A stretch of DNA of 64,000 nt from positions 2,170,001-2,234,000 of the forward strand of contig JAYKKR010000004.1 in assembly GCA_036971615.1 (NCBI GenBank). The letters run 5' to 3'. This DNA is from Amyloporia xantha. Taxonomy: Eukaryota; Basidiomycota; Agaricomycetes; Polyporales; Adustoporiaceae. The notes beneath the pieces are model-generated. The model saw only the letters and a program-made list of their open reading frames with translations, made no database searches and was not told the DNA's origin. This document shows positions 53,601 through 64,000 of the stretch, one piece after another (the first letter of the stretch is position 1; every line of letters begins with the position of its first letter). Position numbers and translations under genes: made by a program.

Positions 53601-56600
53601 AGGGGAGTGAGCGCAGGTTGGCGTGAGGATATCTACATGATGTGCTCACCTAGCTCGTCTGCGTGTTCCGACATGGTTGAAAGCAAGGCGGAAGGAATGC
53701 GGAAACGTGCCAAGTTCGTCTAGAGGCATCTAATATACCCATGAGCGCAACACGTGCGGTGCCGATCGAACGGGCGCGGATCTTTCCGCCAGGCGCCCGC
53801 CATCAACCAACGCGATGCACCGCGTGGGTCTGACTTCGTCTCTTCTTCTACCACCACCACCACCACCACCGCCATCACCACAGCTGTCAAATCCCATCTC
53901 GCTTTGCTTCTACCACCATGTCCGCCTCCAGCATCAACAGCGACATCATCATCGCCGCAGTGCGCCTGGAAGAGGCGCTGAAGTTTCTGCCCGGGAAGCG
54001 CGACGCGAAGTACAAGGTGTTTGAGAGCAACTTCTGGGAGGAAGTGGTAAGTGATTGTAACACAATCAGGGTGAGCACTGTGGCGCTGAGTCTGTATAAT
54101 GGCGCCTCTAGCAATCGATCTTCGCGAAGATCAAGGCGCTGGGAAAACACCGCGAGGGATTACAAGTGCCGCCGCTGTTGGTCAGCGCCATGGCGCAATA
54201 CACGGTGGCGTCGCACAAGAAGCGCGGAGTGGACTTGACTGCCATCAAGGTTGACGACCCCGCCATTCAAAGCCATGGCCTCTCCAAATACGTGTGGAAT
54301 GGCGATTACATTGCCGAAGACCTCGGGGGCAACCTTTGGTGGAAAGGTGAGTGCACTGCGAAACCATACGCCACGTCATCACTAACGGCTCAGCAGCGCT
54401 GTTGCGCAAGCGTACGAGCGAGGTTGCGCTGGGTGGGGATGGAGTTGCGGGGCCAAGTGGGGTGACGGAGGAGGCAGAGGCAGGCGGGAGTCGAGGGAAA
54501 GTGGCGAAGAAGGGGGCGGATGACGACGCAGGGGCGGCCTCTAGAAGGTCAAAGGGAACGACGCCAGCGACGGACGGCGATGAGGGCGTCGTCATCGCTG
54601 CACCAGTAACGAAGAAGCCACGGCGCGGAGGGGCTGCAACGACGAAGCCGGGAACTAAGGCGGCATCCAAGGGCGGAGTCAAGACCACCACTGCGAAAGC
54701 GGCAGGAGAGGAAACGACGGCCGCCCAGTCTGAGCCGCGGACGAAGACGAAGGCGGGGCCATCGACGTCGAAGACGAACGAGAAGGCTTCATCGCGCAAG
54801 TCTCCTGCGGGAAAGGATGATGACGCCAGGCAGACGCGGTCGAAGGCGAAGGCGGGATCATCGACGGGGAAGGGAAAGGGAAAGGCGAAGGCGTCGCCGG
54901 CGCCCGAAGCTGACGACATGGACGAGGACGCTCAAGGCGAGAGTGAGGAGATGGAGGAGACGGAGACATTTGTCTCGGTGAGTACGTTTACCAGATGCGC
55001 GGCAAGCGATGCTGACTGACATGCCTTCAGGCGATGCCTTGCGGAAATTGCGCCAAGGCCAAAGCTGAATGCAGGCTTGCTGTCGTGGACGGTCGGCGTT
55101 GCATGCGCTGCCTGAAGCGCAAGATAGGCTGCTCGATCGTGCCACACAACCTGAGTGGCAATCCGATCAGGGGCCCCTACGGTGCAGTCCTGGCAAGCAA
55201 GTATCAGGACGTCATCAAGAACAGCCTTGCCGATGGCATCAAGCCTCCTCCACCGCGCTGGGATGAGGAGAGGAAGGAGTTTGTGGAGGATAGAGGCAAG
55301 CGGGGCAAAGCGGCGGCGAAGGGTTCGGAATCGAAGGCGAGCGATGAGATGGATGTGGATGAAGAAGAAGGGGAAAAGGACGATGGCAAGGCGGGTAGCG
55401 CGGATGTCGATGCGAAGGACGACGCGGAGGTGGACAGCCAGCTGCGGGTGGCATCAGCGACTAGCGATGCGGCTGCGTCCCGCCCAATAGCGCCGCTCCC
55501 GAAGACGTCGCTCAGCTCGATGAAGGCGTGGGTTGGGAAGCCACCTCCAGCGGTGGCTAAAGGGAAGGGCAAGGAGCGCGCGGACCGTCCTCTCCAGGAG
55601 GCAGAGGCCAGCAGCTCGAGCGATCGCTCGGCGCGGCTTGGGCTCAGGCCTGGCGAGGTAAAATGTAAGTCGGCTTCACTCATTTCTGGACGGCGCGATC
55701 AACTGACCAAGTCAATGTGTGGCTGCCAGACCACCATGGCGAGTACCACCACTACGTAGGATTCTCCAAGGACCCCACCGCCATGGATGAAGGGCGCTAC
55801 GCGCAGGACCAGGAGCTGTCTCATTTCCAGCCATTTACGGCGTACCTCACTGAGCAAGGCCACCGACTCGAGAAGAACATCAACATAATGACCGCGTGGC
55901 AAGACCGCTTCGGTAGCATGGTCGACAACTTCCAGCAGTCACTGCTCGCCATCAACAGGCAGCAGGTCAACATGACCGAGCGCATTGATAACGCCGAGGG
56001 GCAGATTGGCGGCCTACTGGCAAGAGTGGAAGGCGCGGAGCAGACTCTGCAAGATGTGCGCTCTGAGGACTCCGTCGCTCGCATCGCCGCGCTCGAGGAG
56101 ATGGTCACGGTTCTGCAGGACGATCTGCGCGCAGCCAAGGAGAACATGGCGATGGATCGCCTTGGTGCCCAAGTCGCGAACATGGAGGTGCGCGTGGACA
56201 CGTTGATGGACAACGTGCGCAATGAGAGCGAGAGGACGCGGCAGGCGATGGCGGGCATTGAGGCAGGTGAGGCGAGATTACAGGGGCTCATCGCGCAGTT
56301 TGAGTCAGTGCGCCGTGACGTCGCTCGCCACAACGACGCGGAGGCCGAGAAGCTATTGGACAAGGCGCATCTGTCGGTGGAGCTCGTGCAGAAGGCGGAA
56401 CAGGACGCGCAACGACGGCGCAAGGCGAGGGCGATCATGGACAGCGCTCATGAGGGAGCCACTCCCATTTCGTGGTCTACCTCAGAGCGTGGCTCTGTAG
56501 GAGATCAATCGGACTTCACGAATGAAGCTCTGTCGACGCCCGCCGGTGGCTCCACACCTTCAATCAGGCGTTTCTCCTTGGAGATCGACGACGACGGGAT

Positions 56601-59600
56601 GGCGAGCGTGGCCGCGGAGGAGCGAGAGCCTGATGCCGCAACATCACCCGTCGCTGTCGAGGACGCCGAGATGCCTCCCGCTTCGCCTTAGATAATTCTT
56701 TTGTAACTTCGCTGTACTTTCAAACGAATGCATTGTGTACACTCTCCAGCGACCAGTAAGATTGAGAGTGCGATGACGGCAACACCCTCGGCATCACAGT
56801 GAGCCACGGGGGCTTGCACAGGGAGCGGCACGCCATCGCCATCCTTCGCAGCGCTGAGTTCAATCATCGCCATTGAATTTAAATGCGAGGTAGTGTACAT
56901 GAGAAATAGTATTCTAACGGCGACCACGCGCTTTAGTGGGTCGGGGCTGAGCTCCCCTACCTGTCTTGCGCGATGACCTACGAATGGCGGGGGCAGGCTC
57001 GCCCTGCTCTTCCTCGCCATCGCTATAAGTCTCCGCCAGAGCCCGCTTTGAGCGACCCGCCTTTTTTCGCTTTTCACGAGGTTGGGGTGGTTTCTCTGCT
57101 TCCTCCTCCTCTTCCTCCTCTTCGCTGACGCGGTGACTTCGCTTTTTCAACTTTTCCTCCTTAGCTTTTGTCTTCTGACGAGTGTGGGTGGCGACCTTCA
57201 TGTCGTTGAGAGCACCCGTGATCGAGGACCCGCCTGCCGTTGGCAGTGCCTGAATATTGATCTCCTTTGCCTGCCGAGCTGTTTGGCGTGTCTTGCGCTT
57301 TGGCACAGGAAGTGAGGGAGAAGGACCACGATTGGCCTCGCCGTCGCTCTCGTCTTCACTGTCATGATTTTCACGGTCGGAGAAATGAACCTGTAGGCCC
57401 CTCATATCTCGAACGGGTGAGAGCTGATTCATCGCAATAGGTGGAGAGGAGGAGAAATCCATACTCCCGCGGCGGACAATTGCGTCATTGAGCGCGATGG
57501 GGAGGATGGCGGTGCACGCCCTGGCGCCATTGGCGAGGAAGGCGGTGCGCCGTCAATTGATGGCGGTCTCTCTTCTAGTTGTGGACGCGGTCTCATACCC
57601 AAGGCGCGCTTAGGTATGGATGGAAAGACCGATCTTCCCGTGGTCATTAGCGGCCTTGCTGGAGGCGGTTTTCCTGTGACTGGAAACGGAAGCGAATGTT
57701 TTTGGGTGCCTCGCAGAGGTTCCGGCAACGGCGAGCTGGATTGCTGAGCTACTTGGCCATTATGCGCATCTCGCGATCGCCTTATCTTAGGGGATGTGAG
57801 GATTGGCGCGGCTTCCCTCGCCAATGCCGCTGGCGGGTCCGGCGTACGACGCTCCTGTTCCGCCCGCAGGGTTTGCAAATGGCGAGGCTTCGGGCGGAGT
57901 GGGGGAGGTGGACCCTTGTCGAGATTCCCAGTGGGCATCATGGGAGGGCGAGGTGATGGCTTCCCTGTCTGGGAACGTGGGGCGGTGGTGGACCATATTT
58001 CAACACCGGTGGTGGGGCCTCCAAAGGTGTTGGCTGCGCCGCGGCCGCAGTGCTACTCCGGGTGACAGAGCTACCTTCCATGGATGGCGCGTCGCCTTGC
58101 ACAGATTGTGCCTGCTTCACCAGCGCGCACAACGATGATACATGCGGGTCGAGCCTCTGGGCAATCACGGCGAAGGGTATGGCGCTCTCGCTGACATGGC
58201 GTGGAATGTCCGAAGGCGGGGCGTCGGGATCCTGGAAGGCGAACTGTGCCGCCGTCAGATCGCGGCTTATCATGGCGATCACGAGGAGCACTTGTTCAAT
58301 CATGCCGACGTCCCCTGTCAGCCTGCCGGACTTGTTCAAATAAGGCTTCGAGTCGAGCCACTTCAGCACTGGATCGAGCCCATGGGCGTGGCGATGAACC
58401 ATATAGGACAAGTGTCGATGCGGGTTGTGCCAGGTCGCCCAGTCGGCGCCTTCCGGTGCCCGCTTTGTCGTCTTCAGCCCACTCTATCACTCGCAAGGTA
58501 AGCCTTAGTTTACGGAGAAAAATGAAGTTACTACCATCATGCGAGGCAGCGCGTCCACGATCACGCGAAATTCTGGCGATGGCGATGCCGCCTCCAGCCA
58601 TTGCTGACGCCGTCTACGTGAAAGCAGCGCCCAATTGGGGGCGGCGCCTTTGCATCTTCGCTGTCATCATCTTCGTCGGAAGTTGACCCGACGTCGATGT
58701 CCAGATTGAAAGTCTCGTGCTCGGTGTCGTCGTCCACGGCGCTATCGTCATCGGTGCTGAGACGTTGCACGCCTTTTCCCTTGCCGCTTTTCACCGCCTT
58801 CTTTTTCTTCTTTTTGGGGCCCGCCTTGCCTTTAGCGCCTTTGGGTGCTCTCGCCGCCTCATACACAGCAGGGATTAGCTCCGAATCCTGCGTCCCCCTG
58901 CTCTTCAGGTATGCCTTGAAGCGGAACGCGCACTGCCCCTTGTTTGCCTCTTGCGCCGCTCTCCAATGATGCAGGACCGCGATGATGTCCTTCCTGACCA
59001 TATGCGACGGATCGTCGAATTGGAAGCCGTCTGGCACCATTCCTGCTTCTATAAATTCAGCCCCACGCACTTTGAGCGCGCGCCAAGGGCACTTCTCTTT
59101 GGCGCTTCCTGCAGCCCGTTCTATGGCGCCATCAGCGTCTTTGTGAGCGCCGTGTGGATCAAGACTTACGGTAGTGAGTAGACAGAAAGTCTCTGATCAT
59201 GGATTTCATCACAGGCAGGGATGGCGCATCCTCGCCATCCATTGGCGGTATCAACGGGAGACCGCCATCGTCGACCAGCAGCTCTCGCCGTGTGCCGCGA
59301 GACGTTCCCTCTCCGTTGTCAACGCTCGCCTCGCGATTGCTATCAAATGCCTCTGTGCTGTACTTGGCCCATTTGACCATCGTATCTGCGTGCCAATCGT
59401 CCACCTTGGAAAAGGCTTTTCCATTCTCCATCTCATCGTTGAAGTCGTGTCTGTGAAAAGCGGTCAGAGCGGTGAGAGGCGATACAAATTGCCTGCTCAC
59501 TTCTGAATGACGACTCTCCCATCAGGAGATTTGTAGCTACTCAACGTAAAGATCCTGACACCATGGCGTCGGTATGCCTCTCGAGCGTATTTCCTCAGAA

Positions 59601-62600
59601 ACGGAATGAGCTCCTTGTCCGCTTTCCTGCGTCGCCATCAGCTGCCGTTAACTTAGCACAAAGGTCGCGCTCCCACTCACGCCGAAGATCCAGCCTTGAC
59701 CTCTTTGGCGTCATTGTTGAACGCATCCGCCTTCATCTGGTAGTCCGCCTTTGCGTCCTCATCCAGTTTGCCCCAATACTCGCTCACTACCTTGGTGTAT
59801 GCGCCTATCTCCTGGTGGGCCAGACCTCGTCCTCCCGTCCTTTCGTTGGCCACCCTTAGCAGCTCTGTTTTGTGCTCCTCTTGATACATATCCCTCGCTG
59901 ACCGTTTTTTCGTTCCAGGGATGGGCACCTGGGGTTCTACGATTCGGTAGTGGTTGCTGAAATAGGTCCCCAGGGACTATAGAAATGTGTGAATGACGAA
60001 GATGACAATGCCATGAACTGTTGGTTTGACCTTTTTCAGGCCATTTTTATCTGTCAGCTCTGCAAATTGTTCCATGAGGATATTGACAGCCTCATCGACA
60101 ATGGGTGCCCTCGCAGTGCCTTTGGTGTTGCGCCATCGCTCTATTTGCTCTGGGATCTTGTCTAGATATGCCTGCAGGATAGCTATTCCCATGGCGAGGA
60201 CAACAAGCAGACCGAGATGCTCTCAGGATGACAGACACTTGGGCACTCCCAACTGAACATTTGCCCAGACGTGTCTGACCTCCGGTGATACTTTCGTCCT
60301 GTTCTAACCCCGCTGATCTCTCTTACACTGCAAGCGTCCATGTCGGGGCAGACCCGACCGGCATCCCTCCGGCGGAGCGCGGCATCTCACAGGCCGAGGC
60401 CCCGGCGTAATGGCGCCGTGGTCGAGAATCGCGGTCCACATGCCAATGACGCGCCTCGATCACCGGATCACGCCTTGCCGATCGGCTGGGCCTGATCTTG
60501 CCGGCGCTTGCTCAACGATGTGATCGACCAAACAAGTGTGCAAAGCTAATGGACATGCTGTTGCAGCATGGTCAGTAGATGGCAGATTGAGCAATAATGC
60601 GAGATGGGGCGTGTATCTCCATCCATCTCTTGTCTGTAAGCCATGATAGCGGGCAGCGGCTTGGAGCTCAGCGACACATTGGCAGCTTGCATGCGCGATA
60701 TGTTTCAGTTTTGGCTACACAAGCTTCGGAATGCAGCCGGACAACCGAGAAACCCACAGCCTCCCACACATATCCGCGCCGATATCGTCGTCGAATGCAG
60801 CCAGATCGCGCACCAGCTCGCAAAGGCATATATCAAACCTGGTGTGTACTCTTGGATGCTGTGGGCATCTACTCATTCTGCGCTGACCGGGAAGTAGTGC
60901 GCTTATCCTGGGACATTGACCGCTATTCTGATGCTATAGGCGTGGGCAACACCGGACAGAACGTGAATCTGGAGGCGCAGCTCAAGACTAAATGGCCGCC
61001 TCTCCTCCCAGACACCACCGTGGTTCTAGATGAACCCTGCGTGCTCCTCGACCAGCACTCGCGCATCCTAGCATGGGTGCTTCCGGGCGTCCTTCATGTG
61101 AATCGCCAGGTGGGCGCATTCATCTTCCGCCATGCACCGCGCTCACTACGCTGTGTCGGCAGAGAGAGATACAATTGGCGACGGCCCACCTATCAACACA
61201 ACTGATGCGTAAAGCCCCGGGGGTCAGTTGGCGAAACCATGAAGCATATTTCCGCGATCGATCAACCTGCACCACACCTCCGGGGACTGTCAATCTGTCT
61301 CCAGGATGGCACGCGCTGGGTCACACGGTACGCTGACGATCCGTTAACTCTGATGACTGGCGAATGACGGCGCATACATCCAGGGCCCATTGGACCCAAT
61401 GCTGCCTTCGGCGAGCTTACGCGATCAAGATGGCCAGAGTGGATGGCGATGGTTGACCGCCATCCGTGAATCAGCCGCCATCCTATCCGCCATGATGTCC
61501 GTCATGCATCCCGACCTGTATGCTGCGGGACATACGTGCATGGAGTCGCTTCTTGGCGAAGTGGAGTATCCCGCAATAGTAAGCGCTTGGTCTTCGATCT
61601 TCAATGGCGTTCAGGTCATCAGCAATCGCGAGACGCCGCTACACCGCGATAAAAACTCGCGCAAGCAGTGGTTCGACCTTCTCACCACGGTAGGGAGCTA
61701 CGGCGCATTGGAAATGCAGCTGGATGGTCCAAATATCGCTATAGACTACAAGGCGGGTAGCGTAGTTGCGCTTTGCGGAAAGCTTCTGCGCCATGGCGTT
61801 CAGAGATGCGATGGAGAGCGCATATGCTACGCTTATTTTATGAGGGACTCAGTGCATGCCGCGATGAATGTCAAGGCACCGCACTGGATGGAGTGGACTT
61901 ATGGTTGAATACACAGATCTGTATTTGTGTCAAGTCTATGTTTGTGTATCTAGTAGGGTCGTGAATGGCGAACCATCACACACATGTATTAAAGCGAGAA
62001 GCGGCATGCTCTGCCATGCGCGTCCACAGCGAGGCCTGACGGCGCGCATAGCATACATGACCTGGAGGCCCATAGAGGCGGGAGCGCCATAGGTTCGCCT
62101 TGTTATGGAAGCTCGCCTGCGTCCACGCCATCTCTGCCGTGACCATGACAAACTCCTCCGCCCACCTATCCTTACGTGATTTTGCACGGAACCAGTTGAC
62201 GCGATGCACTGCCGCGCTGCAGTCAGCATTGCGGGCATTGGACGGACCACAAGCGCACTCACACTCCGTCAACCAGTTGGACTGCGTTGAATCGCCCTCG
62301 ATGTCTACGGTCCATATCCAGGACAACTTGTCCTGCCGTGTTCCTCGGATGGAGTTGTCGAGCAGCGCGGTGATCGCCTTGAGGTCATCATGTTGAATGG
62401 CACGGAAGCGCGCTTTGATGGCGTCAGTCGGATTCAGAGCGAGGATGGCGTGGCGGCTTTGACTGTAAATGCGCACGTTCTCTAGCACCGCCCTCTGCGT
62501 GGAGATGACCTCGTCCCAGGACCGGAGCTTTTGGCGCTGGCTCTTTGCATGACGAACCGCCGTACGAAACAGCACTGACTTGTAACCAATGGCGAGGCGA

Positions 62601-64000
62601 ATCTGATGAAGGGCGTCATTGGCCTGCCCAATGCGCAAACTCAACTCCTCCGAAGCGATGTCCTCTAAACCGCTGGCCACGACAACATCGTAGCCAAGCT
62701 GCGATGGAAGCGAAATGATGGCGCTCTCAGGCTGGATTCCAGAATCGATCTCACCGGTGTAAATCTCATCAAGAGGATTGACATCTTCCTCCAGTGCATC
62801 CCATTCAGACCCGTCATAAGCCTCTGAGGCGCCATCCCCATCGGGCTCGGCCACAAGTGGAATGTACGAAGCGGCTTTGGACTCGAATGTCACTATACGC
62901 TTCTGAAGGCGCTGACGGCGCTCCTCCAGCGCAAGGCGGTCCGCCACCAGCGGATGCCGGCCCATCTTCCGTTTCAGTTGGCTAATGATGTGAGAGCTCG
63001 TCGATTGGAGGTCTCCGGTGTCAGGGGACAGTATTCCCTATCGTAGAGTTCGAGACTTGGTGGACTCTCTGTGAGTCCTCGATTGCTGCGGGGACACTAG
63101 ACGGCTATCGTCAGAGTGCCACGTAGCGCGGCCGTGGAGTTTCGGACGTCGAGCGCGTCGTCGAGCGCGCGAGAGTCCGGCGACGATGGTCGAATCCTGC
63201 TGAGAGCGCAGGGATCGCCCGATCTCCGACCCGTAGGCTGTGAGCGAGCACAAGGAGTAAGAGCGAGTAGAAGATGTTCTTCCTATTCGAGATAGGCGCG
63301 TAGAGTAATACAAACGGTCACGTGCGTACGGAAAGATCATTAGACTACCTATGAAGACGGAAAAAGACTACGGGGTGAGAATAGAGTAGGCTCTCGCTTC
63401 CCGAAAGTGGAGCGGAATACCATCGCATATATCCTTTGGATATCCTGCGCAGTATCCGTCACAGAGCCCCCCAGCGAGAGACGAATCTGTTCGCGCGTGA
63501 GCGCATCCACATCCCAATCCAGCATTACTCGGCCCAGGGCCCGCCAGTGACGAAGACGGAGGAGGTCGTCCGCGCTGTCCAGGAGACGTGGCTCATCGAA
63601 TTTCGGGACGACGGTTAGGGTCGGACCCCAAATGCGGCGGATACGATCCCTCAGACTGGCCCAAACTTGAGGCTTGTCGTCGGGAGCAGCGAGTCGTAGC
63701 GTGGTGCTTCTAGCCGCCGTGAGTCGTTCGAAGTCTTGACGGAAGTGGAACGTATCCAGCTCCCAGGCCATTTGGTCGAGCATGACTGGGGAGACTTCTT
63801 CGAAGCCTCGTTCCGCGAGCTGAGTCGGGTTGAGTTGCCCGTCGGTGCTAGCGCGGATCGCTTGGCTAGCGGCTCTACCTGGACGAAGACGCATTCTCCA
63901 TTCGCGGAAGTTCTTCGCTAGTCGTTGGCCCGGGAGACCCGAATGGAAGAGCTTCAGATATTTCGCGCGATTGGCCTTCCAAACCAGGCCAGACTCGTAC

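Overview
The window looks like a repeat-rich stretch of an Agaricomycete (mushroom-forming basidiomycete) genome. Genes are built from many small exons separated by roughly 40-65 base GT...AG introns. The recognisable families are fungal (SFP1-type zinc finger, Gti1/Pac2 WOPR factor, Ure2-like glutathione transferase, Ser/Thr-rich single-pass membrane protein). The right part carries a KDZ transposase fragment beside a TET/JBP dioxygenase, an association known from Agaricomycetes.

Layout. 0-2.1 kb: a three-exon gene ending in a tyrosine-recombinase-like domain and an acidic tail. 2.6-7.5 kb: decayed copies of a carnitine acetyltransferase gene and an MCM6 gene. 8.3-10.0 kb: an intact four-exon SFP1-like zinc-finger gene. 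10.6-11.4 kb: a non-autonomous DNA transposon with a perfect 8-base target duplication. 11.5-12.2 kb: a small hypothetical gene. 12.3-13.8 and 19.1-21.5 kb: the two halves of a broken nitrate reductase, separated by 5 kb that contains a membrane-protein gene on the other strand. 22.3-23.0 kb: an inverted-repeat element with long termini. 26.2-27.5 kb: a decayed striatin. 27.6-28.6 kb: an intact six-exon GST. 32.5-34.1 kb: an F-box-like gene. 36.2-37.9 kb: a DNA transposon with a second element nested inside it, both with 8-base target duplications. 44.1-45.4 kb: a decayed SEC61 alpha. 46.4-47.7 kb: an intact WOPR transcription factor.

48.5-64 kb is a stack of mobile elements. A Ty3-like element contributes a gag fragment that stops abruptly near 51.22 kb. 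An 87-base tandem array follows, then a compact island of four well-formed multi-exon genes plus the C-terminal part of a KDZ transposase. The four genes are: an unknown Pro/Asp-repeat coiled-coil protein (minus), a Zn2Cys6 plus coiled-coil protein (plus), an HMG-box-like protein of about 947 aa (minus), and a TET/JBP Fe(II)/2-oxoglutarate dioxygenase with its catalytic residues present (plus). The transposase reading frame breaks near 63.04 kb, where another repeat with a further long reading frame begins. I read the island as a KDZ transposon carrying a DNA-modification gene set. The dioxygenase would oxidise 5-methylcytosine, and the zinc-cluster and HMG-like proteins could be DNA-binding partners.

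The exon models of the intact genes were built by hand from splice signals and codon phase. Boundaries may be off by a base or two. The long stretches between genes (28.6-31.7, 37.9-44 kb and others) hold no gene I recognise.
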